The notes under the pieces are model-generated. The model worked only from the letters and a program-made list of their open reading frames with translations, was not told where the DNA came from and did not search any database. DNA of 64,000 nt. Origin: Streptomyces sp. NBC_00443 (GTDB lineage Bacteria; Actinomycetota; Actinomycetes; Streptomycetales; Streptomycetaceae). The position numbers and the translations under genes are program-made. Where the stretch lies: positions 8,308,001-8,372,000 of the forward strand of contig NZ_CP107917.1 in assembly GCF_036014175.1 (NCBI RefSeq), in the 5' to 3' direction. Shown piece after piece: positions 24,736 through 33,034 of the stretch (positions are counted from its first letter, which is position 1; each line of letters begins with the position of its first letter).

Positions 24736-26133
24736 ATGACGGAAATTCTTGTGCAGACGGCTACGGAGGAGCGGGTTCCTCCTGTGACCAGGGTGGTGGA
24801 GCACCCGGCGTGGCCGGTGCTCAAGGATGCCGTGGAGCGGATCCGGCCATGGCAGTCCAAGGACGGGTCGATCGACTTCGAGGCCGAGGGCGCGCCCGAG
24901 CGCACGGACGCCGAGGCCGCCGTACGGCGTGTCGTGGACGCGGTGGTGGAGCTCTCCCCGCTGCTGCCGCATGACGCCGCCTACCACGAGGCCCTGGTGA
25001 AGGACCTGCGCCGCTGGTCCGAGGGCGGCTTCGAGGTGCCCGACTTCCTCGACTCGCTGCTGGCCTTCCAGCCCGCCACGAGCCGCGCTGACGGTCTCCA
25101 GCACCTGGTCGTCTTCGCGATGTACACGCAGAACGGCAACCCCGACCGCAACCTCGAAGCGGTCGTGCTGCGCATGGTCTGGCCGGACTGGCTGGCCGAG
25201 CTGGAGCGCACCCGCTACGACAACCCGCTCTTCTGCGGCATCAAGTTCGAGGACTTCACGGCCGGCTACGACACCAACTCCGCCGTGCTCTTCCCCGAGA
25301 CGATCGCCGTGCGCGAGGCCCCGGAGCGCTTCACGTGGGGCGGCATCTTCTGCGACCGCGAGGCCGCCCGCTTCCGCCGGGTCACCGACGCAGCCGTCGA
25401 CATCCTGGGCCTGGAGCTGCCCGAGGACATCGCCGCGATGGTCCACGACCAGAAGCGCTGCGAGGAGGCGTTCGTCCTGTGGGACATGGTCCACGACCGC
25501 ACCCACAGCCACGGCGACCTGCCGTTCGACCCGTTCATGATCAAGCAGCGCCAGCCGTTCTGGATGTACGGTCTGGAAGAGCTGCGCTGCGACCTCACCG
25601 CCTTCAGGGAGGCCGTGAAGCTGCAGGCCGACGGTGTCCCGCAGGCCCGTGACGTGCAGTACGCCGTGCTGTTCGACCGCATGTTCCGCTTCCCGGTCAC
25701 CGGCGAGCGCGTGCGCAACTACGACGGCCTCGGCGGCCAGCTCCTCTTCGCCTACCTGCACAAGCACGACGTCGTCCGCTGGACCGACAACAAGCTGTTC
25801 ATCGACTGGCAGCGCGCCCCGCAGGTCACCAACCAGCTGTGCGCCGAGATCGAGACGCTGTACCGCGACGGCATCGACCGTCCCAAGCTCGTCCACTGGT
25901 TCGCGGGCTACGAGCTCGTCTCCGCCTACCTTTCCCCGCACCCGGGATCCAAGTGGGCCAAGGGTCCCGACGCCCTCGACCTGAGCCTGCCGCCGCGCAA
26001 GCTCGTCGATGACGTGCTTCCGGACGAGTTTCCGCTGAGCATGTTCTATGAGGCCCTGTCCAAGAAACTCAAGAACGTGATCGCCTCCACCAAGGGCATC
26101 ACGGCGGACAGCGCCGAGCGGATCGCTGCGTGA
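24736..26133 (+). CDS. DUF6421 family protein, first gene of a three-gene operon
   Basis: This 465-residue protein starts at ATG 24736 with GGAGG 7 bases upstream. I recall it as DUF6421, a conserved Streptomyces family with no assigned function. It is soluble: no signal peptide or membrane helix. Regions rich in charged and aromatic residues include MVWPDWLAELERTRYDNPLFCG, FPETIAVREAPERFTWGG and LWDMVHDRTHSHGDLPFDPFM; the His/Asp cluster HDRTHSHGD could form a metal site (inference). The stop abuts the SDR gene, followed by a threonine aldolase-like gene, so it probably works in a small metabolic pathway with these two enzymes. Confidence 0.75.
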   Translation: MTEILVQTATEERVPPVTRVVEHPAWPVLKDAVERIRPWQSKDGSIDFEAEGAPERTDAEAAVRRVVDAVVELSPLLPHDAAYHEALVKDLRRWSEGGFEVPDFLDSLLAFQPATSRADGLQHLVVFAMYTQNGNPDRNLEAVVLRMVWPDWLAELERTRYDNPLFCGIKFEDFTAGYDTNSAVLFPETIAVREAPERFTWGGIFCDREAARFRRVTDAAVDILGLELPEDIAAMVHDQKRCEEAFVLWDMVHDRTHSHGDLPFDPFMIKQRQPFWMYGLEELRCDLTAFREAVKLQADGVPQARDVQYAVLFDRMFRFPVTGERVRNYDGLGGQLLFAYLHKHDVVRWTDNKLFIDWQRAPQVTNQLCAEIETLYRDGIDRPKLVHWFAGYELVSAYLSPHPGSKWAKGPDALDLSLPPRKLVDDVLPDEFPLSMFYEALSKKLKNVIASTKGITADSAERIAA

Positions 26134-26177
26134 GCGACCGCGGCACCGAGTACACAGCTCAGCAGGAGGCGAAGAAG

Positions 26178-26927
26178 ATGGCGGGGAACGGAGCTCTCAG
26201 CGGTGCGGTGATCGCGGTGGCCGGCGCGGGTGGACCCGCCGGGCAGGCGGCGCTGCTTCGACTGGCCGAGGCGGGCGCGACCGTCATCGGCTCGGACAAC
26301 GACCCGGAGCGGCTCGCCGAGGCCGTGGACGCGGCGAGTTACGCGCACGGCGGTGCCACCGTCGTCGGGGACACGGTCGACCTGCTCGACCGTGAGGCCA
26401 CCCGCGACTGGGCGGACCGCATCGAGAAGGACTTCGGCCGCGTCGACGGCCTGGTCCATCTCGTCGGCGGCTGGCGCGGCAGCGAGACCTTCATCAAGAC
26501 GAGTCTCGACGACTGGGACTTCCTGGAACTGCTGCTGATCCGCACCGTGCAGCACACCTCGCTGGCGTTCTTCGAGGGCCTCCAGCGCAGCGAGCTGGGA
26601 CGGTATGTGCTGATCAGTGCCGCCGGCGCGTCGAAGCCGAGCGCGGGCAACGCCTCGTACGCCGCCGCCAAGGCCGCCGCCGAGGCCTGGACGCTCGCGT
26701 TGGCCGACGCCTTCCGCAAGGCCGGGGGCCCCGAGGGGCCGACGTCCGCGGCTGCCATCCTGGTGGTGAAGGCGCTGGTGCACGACGCGATGCGCGCCGA
26801 CCGCCCCAACGCGAAGTTCGCGGGATTCACGGACGTCAAGGACCTGGCCGATGCCGTCGTCGGCGTCTGGGACAAGCCCGCCGCCGAAGTGAACGGAAAC
26901 CGTCTGTGGCTGACCGAGAAGCCGTGA
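26178..26927 (+). CDS. Short-chain dehydrogenase/reductase (SDR)
   Basis: This protein of about 249 residues uses ATG 26178, supported by GGAGG 8 bases upstream; GTG 26130 would overlap the DUF6421 stop (GTGA) and add 16 residues, so coupling is possible. The Rossmann start VIAVAGAGGPAGQAALLRLAEAG is an altered TGxxxGxG loop (AGAGGPAG). The catalytic region has VLISAAGA (Ser) and SYAAAKAAAEAW (YxxxK). The loop change may affect cofactor choice. Middle gene of the DUF6421-SDR-aldolase operon; the substrate is probably a hydroxy or keto compound made or used by its neighbours. Confidence 0.87.
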   Translation: MAGNGALSGAVIAVAGAGGPAGQAALLRLAEAGATVIGSDNDPERLAEAVDAASYAHGGATVVGDTVDLLDREATRDWADRIEKDFGRVDGLVHLVGGWRGSETFIKTSLDDWDFLELLLIRTVQHTSLAFFEGLQRSELGRYVLISAAGASKPSAGNASYAAAKAAAEAWTLALADAFRKAGGPEGPTSAAAILVVKALVHDAMRADRPNAKFAGFTDVKDLADAVVGVWDKPAAEVNGNRLWLTEKP

Positions 26928-27994
26928 ACCCTCCGAAGACCGACGCCCGTCGCCACCACGACCCGGACGTCCGCGGCTTCGCCAGTGACAACTACGCCGG
27001 TGCCCACCTCGAGGTGCTCGCCGCCCTGGCCCTGGCCAACGGCGGGCACCAGGTCGCGTACGGCGAGGACGACTACACCGAGAACCTCCAGCGGATCGTC
27101 CGCAGCCACTTCGGCGCGACCGCCGAGGCGTTCCCGGTGTTCAACGGCACCGGCGCCAACGTCGTTGCGCTCCAGGCGGTCACCGACCGCTGGGGTGCGG
27201 TGATCTGCGCCGAGAGCGCGCACATCCACGTCGACGAGGGCGGGGCGCCGGAGCGGATGGGCGGCCTCAAGCTGCTCACCGTGCCCACGCCCGACGGCAA
27301 GCTCACCCCCGAGCTGATCGACCAGCAGGCGTACGGCTGGGAGGACGAGCACCGGGCGATGCCCCAGGTCGTCTCGATCACCCAGAGCACCGAACTCGGC
27401 ACTCTCTACACGCCGGACGAGATCCGCGCGATCTGCGAGCACGCCCACGCGCACGGCATGAAAGTGCACCTGGACGGCTCCCGGATAGCCAACGCGGCCG
27501 CCTCACTGAACGTGCCCATGCGGACGTTCACCAACGCCGTCGGCGTCGACATCCTCTCCCTTGGCGGCACCAAGAACGGCGCCCTGTTCGGCGAGGCGGT
27601 CGTCGTCCTCAACCAGGACGCCGTCAGCCACATGAAGCACCTGCGCAAGCTGTCCATGCAGCTCGCCTCCAAGATGCGCTTCGTGTCGGTGCAGTTGGAG
27701 GCCCTGCTCGCCAAGGACCTCTGGCTGCGCAACGCCCGCCACGCCAACGAGATGGCCCAGCGCCTCGCCGAGGGCGTCCGCGCCGTGCACGGCGTCGAGA
27801 TCCTCTACCCCGTGCAGGCCAACGGCGTCTTCGCCAAGCTCCCGCACGACGTGAGCGAGCGCCTCCAGAAGAGGTTCCGCTTCTACTTCTGGGACGAGGC
27901 GGCGGGTGTCGTGCGCTGGATGTGCGCGTTCGACACGACCGAGGACGACGTGGACGCGTTCGTGGCGGCGCTCAAGGAGGAGATGGCCCGCTAG
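26924..27994 (+). CDS. PLP-dependent beta-eliminating lyase / low-specificity threonine aldolase
   Basis: This fold-type I PLP enzyme of about 356 residues starts at GTG 26924, overlapping the SDR stop (GTGA); GTG 26906 is an alternative. It shows FASDNYAGAH at the N-terminus, FNGTGANVVAL in the phosphate-binding region, QSTELGTLYTPDEI, HLDGSRIANAA (cofactor-pairing Asp, about 184) and the Schiff-base Lys in LSLGGTKNGALFGEA (about 217). It matches the threonine aldolase family that cleaves beta-hydroxy amino acids to glycine and an aldehyde. An SDR next to it could reduce the aldehyde or oxidise the hydroxy amino acid. Confidence 0.88.
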   Translation: MNPPKTDARRHHDPDVRGFASDNYAGAHLEVLAALALANGGHQVAYGEDDYTENLQRIVRSHFGATAEAFPVFNGTGANVVALQAVTDRWGAVICAESAHIHVDEGGAPERMGGLKLLTVPTPDGKLTPELIDQQAYGWEDEHRAMPQVVSITQSTELGTLYTPDEIRAICEHAHAHGMKVHLDGSRIANAAASLNVPMRTFTNAVGVDILSLGGTKNGALFGEAVVVLNQDAVSHMKHLRKLSMQLASKMRFVSVQLEALLAKDLWLRNARHANEMAQRLAEGVRAVHGVEILYPVQANGVFAKLPHDVSERLQKRFRFYFWDEAAGVVRWMCAFDTTEDDVDAFVAALKEEMAR

Positions 27995-28017
27995 GCCTTC
28001 TCCTCCCTCGGCACCGA

Positions 28018-29385
28018 TCAACCGTTGACGACGATCGCGGCACTGTTGTTGCGCAGGTCCGGGTCGAACTTCCTGATGGACAGCTCCGGATCGTCGTTGA
28101 GGGTTTCGACGGTGGTGCGTGCCCCGCGCACCACCTGGTCGATCCGGAGCTGCACCTCAAAGGTGTGGGACGCCTTGTCGTGCAGGTGGATCGGCGTCCG
28201 GCAGAGGTGGGCCGGCACGGGAGACCCCTCCTCTGGCGGCTCCGGGGTCGAGCAGTTCTCCGGCAGGCCTACGACCGTCGTCCCCTCCGGCGCCTGGAAC
28301 CGCACGGTGGCGACGGCCGCGCCCACGCCCAGCGACGCCACCCAGGCCGGGCCGCGGTTGTGAACGGTGACACGCGCGGTCACGGTGTCCCCGACGGCCC
28401 CGCGCACCCTGCTGCCGGTGAGCTTCAGGTCGGCGGTGTTCCTGGCGTCGAGGATGACGGTCCGATAGTTGTCCGACAGATCCAGGTCCTCTTCACCGAC
28501 GGCGGCCCGCTGCGCCGCCACGGGGCGCAGGTTCAGCTCGTGGCCCGTGCCCGGGGTCCACGTCTCGCCGCCCCGGGCCTCTTCGAGTGCCTCGTCCGAA
28601 TACGGCAGTACGGAGTGGTCGAACCGCTCGTACAGCGCGTTCCGCCCGACATGGAGGGCGGTCGTCAGGGCGTACCGCTCGCCCGGAGCCACTGCCTCGT
28701 CCAGCACGCACAGCGCGAACGTACCGATGGCGTGGTCCCGGTACTCACAGTTGGAGTGCCGTTCCTTGAACCGAAGGCCGTACGACGAGTAGATCGACAG
28801 CAGTGTGCGGTCCACGGTGCGGTTGCCGTTGTTGGCGACCGTCGCCCCTACCCGGGTGTTCGTGCCTGGCGTGAGGTCCCGCTGGTGCGCGGCCTGGCTG
28901 AGCCCGAGGTCCGGGCCGTCGCCCAGGGTGATCCGGGTCTCCGCCGGAACTGCCGTCAGCTCCCCGGCGGCGGCCGAGTAGCGCACGTTTCCGTACGCGC
29001 TGAGGTCGGCGTCCGGCAGCGCGCGGAGTCCGAGCCGGGCTGCCGCCACGCCGTCGGTCCCCACCGGCATCTCGGGGAAGTCGCAGACCGCCTTGAGGGC
29101 CGACTCGGGCACGCAGTTCGCGGGCCACGACACTCGCGCGAACGAGGCGATCTCGCCGACGTCCACGGTCAGTTGGCCGGTCGGCACCCCGTTCTCGGTG
29201 TTGTCGTGGGTGACCCCGACATCGAGGGCACGCTCAGACGCCGTGCCGTCCGAGCCGGGCCCCGGCAACACGGTCTCGGACGGCACGCTGATCCACAGCT
29301 GGTCGGACGCGGCGTGTACGGGGCCGGCCCCGACCGCGGCCAGGGCACAGCCGGCGAGCGCGGCTCCGAGCAGGCGATGCTTCAT
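28018..29385 (-). CDS. Secreted protein of unknown function with CARDB/DUF11-like repeats
   Basis: This 455-residue protein starts at ATG 29385 (GGGGAG upstream). A signal peptide, MKHRLLGAALAGCALAAVGAG, ends at VHAAS. The mature part is beta-rich, with repeated phrases typical of immunoglobulin-like adhesion or CARDB domains: TPGTNTRVGATVANNGNRTVDRTLL and AVGDTVTARVTVHNRGPAWVASLG. Three Cys pairs (for example NCVPES/KAVCDF, NCEYRD/ALCVLD, NCSTPE/HLCRTP) likely form disulfides. There is no LPXTG anchor or C-terminal helix, so it is released or loosely bound. No enzyme motif is visible. Confidence 0.75.
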   Translation of the reverse strand: MKHRLLGAALAGCALAAVGAGPVHAASDQLWISVPSETVLPGPGSDGTASERALDVGVTHDNTENGVPTGQLTVDVGEIASFARVSWPANCVPESALKAVCDFPEMPVGTDGVAAARLGLRALPDADLSAYGNVRYSAAAGELTAVPAETRITLGDGPDLGLSQAAHQRDLTPGTNTRVGATVANNGNRTVDRTLLSIYSSYGLRFKERHSNCEYRDHAIGTFALCVLDEAVAPGERYALTTALHVGRNALYERFDHSVLPYSDEALEEARGGETWTPGTGHELNLRPVAAQRAAVGEEDLDLSDNYRTVILDARNTADLKLTGSRVRGAVGDTVTARVTVHNRGPAWVASLGVGAAVATVRFQAPEGTTVVGLPENCSTPEPPEEGSPVPAHLCRTPIHLHDKASHTFEVQLRIDQVVRGARTTVETLNDDPELSIRKFDPDLRNNSAAIVVNG

Positions 29386-29553
29386 GAACTCCCCCTTGTC
29401 GATGACCGGTCGGTGACGAGACCGGCGGCACGGGGGAGGGGTTGTACCCGCCGGGCTGGTTGCGGCGATGTTCGGCCGTTCCTCGGCCGTTCTCACGGAG
29501 ACGGAAGCGGCTTGCCAGCTTCATGTATAGCTATGCGTTGAGCGGAAAGTTGA

Positions 29554-29583
29554 TTGACGATGATCGCGGCGCCCGCTTACGCT
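29554..29583 (+). promoter_or_regulatory. Promoter for the transglutaminase-like gene, probably leaderless
   Basis: TTGACG (29554-29559) and TACGCT (29578-29583) are 18 bases apart, and ATG 29592 follows after 8 bases with no ribosome site. Transcription would start at or next to the ATG, giving a leaderless mRNA. Confidence 0.45.
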
Positions 29584-29591
29584 CTGCTCTC

Positions 29592-30164
29592 ATGCAGATG
29601 ATCCAGCAAACCGCCGACCTCTCCGCCTATTTGGTCGCTGACGAGGTGATTGACCATCATCATCCAGTCGTTCGTGAGACGGCGGCGAAGCTTGCCTGCG
29701 GTGCGGCGGACTCGTATGAATATGCACGGGCGGCGTTCGAGTTCGTGCGCGATGCCATCCCGCACTCGCAGGACTCCCGAGATCCCCGCGTCACCTGGCG
29801 CGCCTCCGACGTCCTGGCGCAGGGCACCGGCATCTGCTACGCCAAGGCCCACGCGCTGGCCGCTTTGTTGCGGGCCGAGGACATCCCGACGGCGCTGTGC
29901 TACCAGAAGTTCGAGGTCGTGCACGGCCTGGTCGCCGTGCGGTTCAACGGTGCCTGGCATCGGCAGGATCCGCGGGGCAACAAGCCTGGCGTCGACGCCC
30001 AGTTCTCGCTCGACGGCGAACGGCTGGCCTTCACGCCCGATCCGGCGTCCAATGAGATGGACTACCCGGTCCTGTATGCTGCACCGCACTCGGTCGTAGT
30101 CGATGCCCTCAAAGCCGCCCCTGACCGGCCGTATCCGTGGCAGCACCTGCCCACCGCACTGTGA
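29592..30164 (+). CDS. Transglutaminase-like cysteine protease-fold protein
   Basis: This 190-residue cytosolic protein has the transglutaminase-core triad: Cys 82 in QGTGICYAKAHALAALLR, His 111 in EVVHGLVAVRFNG and Asp 126 in WHRQDPRG. RDAIPHSQDSRDPRVTWRASDVL precedes it, as in bacterial TGc domains. The function could be peptide hydrolysis or acyl transfer. It heads a two-gene unit with a B3/4-domain protein only 20 bp downstream. The sequence start is ATG 29592; a ribosome site is absent, which fits a leaderless transcript. Confidence 0.83.
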   Translation: MQMIQQTADLSAYLVADEVIDHHHPVVRETAAKLACGAADSYEYARAAFEFVRDAIPHSQDSRDPRVTWRASDVLAQGTGICYAKAHALAALLRAEDIPTALCYQKFEVVHGLVAVRFNGAWHRQDPRGNKPGVDAQFSLDGERLAFTPDPASNEMDYPVLYAAPHSVVVDALKAAPDRPYPWQHLPTAL

Positions 30165-30184
30165 ACCCCGAGGTAAGGCGGACC

Positions 30185-30871
30185 ATGACTCTCACCCTGA
30201 CCGTCTCCGACGAGGTGCGCACCCTGGCACCCGGCTTCACCCACGTGGCGGTCGAGGCGCACGGCCTGGTCAACGGACCCAGTACCGAGGCGAGTTCCGA
30301 GCTCCTCGACGACGCGGCCCGGCGGCTCGCCGTACGCCTGGACGGGCGTGCTCCGCACGAGGACCCGCACATGGCGGCCTGGCGCGAGGTCTACACGGCG
30401 TTCGGGTCGAAGCCGTCCCGGACCCGCAACTCCGCGGAGGCGCTGGCCAAAAGGGCACTGTCGGAGGCGGGGCTGCCCCGGATCAACCTGTTGGTGGACG
30501 TCTACAACGCCATCAGTGTCGCCCACCTCATCCCCGTCGGCGGTGAGGACATCGACCACGTCGAGGGCGGCATGCGCCTGGAGCGTGCCACCGGCGAAGA
30601 GGACTTCATGACCGTCGCCGGCGGCGAGGAGGCCGTCGAACACCCGGACGCGGGCGAGGTCGTGTGGCGCGACGACGCGGGCGTGACCTGCCGCCGCTGG
30701 AACTGGCGCCAGGGCCCCCGCACCCGGCTCACCGAGGAGTCCGTTTCCGGGATCTTCCTCCTGGAGAGCCTGTCCCCGATGCCGGTCGCCGAGGTCGAGC
30801 AGGCAGCGGCCGAACTCGCCGAGCTGCTGGGGAAGTTCAGCCCGGGCGCGCAGATCTCCGTCCATCGCTGA
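30185..30871 (+). CDS. B3/4 domain protein (tRNA-synthetase editing-domain-like)
   Basis: This 228-residue protein starts at ATG 30185 with AAGGCGG upstream. The body GSKPSRTRNSAEALAKRAL...LPRINLLVDVYNAISVAHLIPVGGEDID and RLERATGEEDF matches the B3/B4 domain of the phenylalanyl-tRNA synthetase beta chain, the editing domain that clears mischarged tRNA. Stand-alone copies are common in bacteria and may deacylate mischarged tRNA or bind related ligands; this is family knowledge, not shown here. The short gap to the transglutaminase gene suggests co-transcription. Confidence 0.85.
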   Translation: MTLTLTVSDEVRTLAPGFTHVAVEAHGLVNGPSTEASSELLDDAARRLAVRLDGRAPHEDPHMAAWREVYTAFGSKPSRTRNSAEALAKRALSEAGLPRINLLVDVYNAISVAHLIPVGGEDIDHVEGGMRLERATGEEDFMTVAGGEEAVEHPDAGEVVWRDDAGVTCRRWNWRQGPRTRLTEESVSGIFLLESLSPMPVAEVEQAAAELAELLGKFSPGAQISVHR

Positions 30872-31002
30872 ATGGCGGTGCAGCGGCGCCTGGAAAGGGG
30901 CTGGGGGCCTGTACCGACATGCGGCTACGCCGCGTGGGCGCGATCAGTCACACCGGTGCCGCAGACGACCGACGGTTCATCGCGGCACCCACAGCGGAGC
31001 GC

Positions 31003-31731
31003 CTAGCGGGCGTCGGTCTCGCGCACCTGCTCCGGCGTAGGTGCCGTGCCGCCGAGGTGGGCCGGCATCCACCAGGTGTCGTCCGAGTCCTTCGGGCGTA
31101 CGGGGTAGGCGCGCTGGGCTGCCTCAAGGAGTTCCTGGACGCGCTCGCGCAGCTGGCGGGTGATCGCGCCCGCGTACTTGTCCTTGGAGGCCTCGATCGC
31201 CTCGCCGACCCGGATGGTGATCGGGGTGTGGCTGCGCTTGAAGTTGCGCGGGTGGCCCTTGGTCCACAGGCGCTGGGTGCCCCACACGGCCATCGGGATC
31301 AGCGGCACGCCGGCCTCCTGGGCCATTCGCGCGGCACCAGACTTGAAGCTCTTGAGCGTGAACGACTGCGAGATGGTGGCCTCCGGGAAGACCCCGACGA
31401 TCTCGCCGGACCGCAGTGACTGCAGTGCGTGGGCGTACGCCGCCTCACCCTGCTTGCGGTCCACCGGGATGTGCTTCATCCCCCGCATCAGCGGACCGGA
31501 GATCTTGTGCCGGAACACCGACTCCTTCGCCATGAAGCGCACAAGGCGCTTCTGCGGGAGTGCCGCCAGGCCGTCGAAGACGAAGTCCAGGTAGCTGATG
31601 TGATTGCTCACCAGCACGGCGCCGCCCGAGCGGGGAATGTTCTCCGATCCCTTGCAGTCGATCTTGAGGTCCCACGCCTTGAACAACGCTTGGGCGAGAC
31701 CGACGACGGGACGGTAGACAAGCTCTGCCAT
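31003..31731 (-). CDS. 1-acyl-sn-glycerol-3-phosphate acyltransferase (PlsC-like)
   Basis: This 242-residue membrane-associated enzyme acylates lysophosphatidate to phosphatidate in phospholipid synthesis. It has the catalytic NHISYLDF motif (N43, H44, D49), the second block GMKHIPVDRKQG, FPEATIS at 115-121 for glycerophosphate binding, and VPLIPMAVWGTQRLW. The basic, hydrophobic N-terminus (VYRPVVGLAQALF) may insert into the membrane. ATG 31731 has only a distant GGAAGG. Several acyltransferases occur per Streptomyces genome, so it may serve a special lipid. Confidence 0.88.
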   Translation of the reverse strand: MAELVYRPVVGLAQALFKAWDLKIDCKGSENIPRSGGAVLVSNHISYLDFVFDGLAALPQKRLVRFMAKESVFRHKISGPLMRGMKHIPVDRKQGEAAYAHALQSLRSGEIVGVFPEATISQSFTLKSFKSGAARMAQEAGVPLIPMAVWGTQRLWTKGHPRNFKRSHTPITIRVGEAIEASKDKYAGAITRQLRERVQELLEAAQRAYPVRPKDSDDTWWMPAHLGGTAPTPEQVRETDAR

Positions 31732-31917
31732 GGACGGGGTGGACCCTTCCTTCTCTGCCTGGGAAGGAGGCTCCCAGTGAAAAGTTACGCAGCCGTAGGT
31801 TTACGGCTTGTCGCAGATCGTGCCCCAAGAACGGCCGAGGGCCAAGCCCAAGTGCCTGGGAACGGCGAGATCCTCGTCACGTCGACCCGTGATCCACCTC
31901 GGGCTTTTGTGCCGTCT

Positions 31918-32334
31918 TTACTCGGCGCGCACCGTCACTCGCCGCAGCAACAGATACGCCTCGCAGCCCAGGCAGTAGCCGAAGGCGGCGTTGAGGAAAG
32001 CGGCCGCGAGCGCGGCTCCGGTGGCGGCGAGCCCCAGCCATTCGGGCCCGAGCGTGTACCCGACCAGCCCGAGGCCCGCGAAGAGCAGCCCGACCGCCTG
32101 GGCGAACTGCGGCGGCTCCGGGGACTCGAACTCGGTCGGCGGTCCGAGCCGCGGCCGTACAGCTGTGCGGAACAGCCATCCGTAAGGCGAACGGCCCACC
32201 CCGCCCGCCGCGCCCAGCGCGAACGCCAGGGTCTGCCAGGCCAGCAGCCAGGCGCTCCCGGTGACCAGGACGGCCGCCAGCACCACGGTCGTCACGGCCG
32301 CCCCGAAGCGCGGCCCCCTCACGTCAATGTCCAT
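31918..32334 (-). CDS. DUF4395 integral membrane protein
   Basis: This 138-residue protein has four predicted helices, with VRGPRFGAAVTTVVLAAVLVTGS at the start and AAFLNAAFGYCLGCEAYLLL near the end, the latter containing a CxxC pair on a membrane helix. This matches DUF4395, a family found beside thioredoxin-like genes. Here it is divergent from a thioredoxin gene 77 bp away, so the CxxC may exchange thiols with that protein at the membrane (inference). Confidence 0.85.
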   Translation of the reverse strand: MDIDVRGPRFGAAVTTVVLAAVLVTGSAWLLAWQTLAFALGAAGGVGRSPYGWLFRTAVRPRLGPPTEFESPEPPQFAQAVGLLFAGLGLVGYTLGPEWLGLAATGAALAAAFLNAAFGYCLGCEAYLLLRRVTVRAE

Positions 32335-32411
32335 GAATCAAGCATTCCGCAAGGGAAAGGCTTCCGGGGAGTCGGGAATCTTTGCAGTCTCGTGAACGCT
32401 TGAGGAGGGTG

Positions 32412-32825
32412 ATGACCGGACTGGTGGTGTGCGTGGCGGTGCTCGCGGCGGCGAGTGCCTACGGATTGCTGCAGCTGCGGCGGAGCGGGAGAGTACGGGT
32501 GCGCGGGCGCGATGACGGAAAGCGGCTCGAAGCGGCCGAGTTGGGCGCCGCGCTGGGCGAGCGCGCCACCCTCGTGCAGTTCTCCAGCGCCTTCTGCGCC
32601 CCCTGCCGGGCCACCCGGCGCGTGCTCGGCGAGGTCGCCGGCATGGTCCCGGGCGTGACCCACGTCGAGATCGACGCCGAGGACCACCTGGACCTCGTAC
32701 GCCGCCTCGACATCCTCAAGACGCCGACCGTGCTGGTCCTCGACGCTGCCGGAAACGTCGTACGCCGGGCCACCGGTCAGCCGCGCAAGGCGGATGTGAT
32801 CGCGGCACTGGGCGAAGCGGTCTGA
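32412..32825 (+). CDS. Membrane-anchored thioredoxin-like protein
   Basis: This 137-residue protein starts at ATG 32412 right behind GGAGGGTG; TTG 32382 or GTG 32409 are weaker choices. One N-terminal helix (GLVVCVAVLAAASAYGLLQL) anchors it, followed by a thioredoxin fold with the active site SSAFCAPCRATRR (Cys 62 and 65) and the cis-Pro region LKTPTVLVLDAAG. CAPC is not the CGPC of general thioredoxins, so the redox potential may differ. A partner DUF4395 protein with a membrane CxxC is encoded divergently. Confidence 0.88.
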   Translation: MTGLVVCVAVLAAASAYGLLQLRRSGRVRVRGRDDGKRLEAAELGAALGERATLVQFSSAFCAPCRATRRVLGEVAGMVPGVTHVEIDAEDHLDLVRRLDILKTPTVLVLDAAGNVVRRATGQPRKADVIAALGEAV

Positions 32826-32909
32826 GGGGGCGTGAGGCCGAGGGTGAGTCATCTCCCACATCCCGGAACCCACTTGACTGTGCGTACCACCTATCGTCAG
32901 CCTGACCTT

Positions 32910-32990
32910 ATGCCTGAGGAACTCCTTCTCTTCGGACGGGCTCACGTCGATCTGGCCCGCACCGCGAGCGCGCGCTGTCCGGGCTGTTGA
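32910..32990 (+). CDS. Putative Cys-ending leader peptide (sulfur attenuator type)
   Basis: A 26-residue open frame, MPEELLLFGRAHVDLARTASARCPGC, sits 44 bp before the flavin reductase gene. It matches the actinobacterial putative leader peptide pattern with RxHVDLxRT and a cysteine-rich end, usually found upstream of sulfur or cysteine-related genes. Two Cys codons near the stop would let ribosome stalling sense Cys-tRNA supply and alter downstream transcription or translation. The frame and motif are read directly; attenuation is inferred from the family. No ribosome site is obvious, so it may be leaderless. Confidence 0.7.
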   Translation: MPEELLLFGRAHVDLARTASARCPGC

Positions 32991-33034
32991 GCACTCACGG
33001 ATCGCCACGCATCCCCTTGCAGAAGGACAACTCC

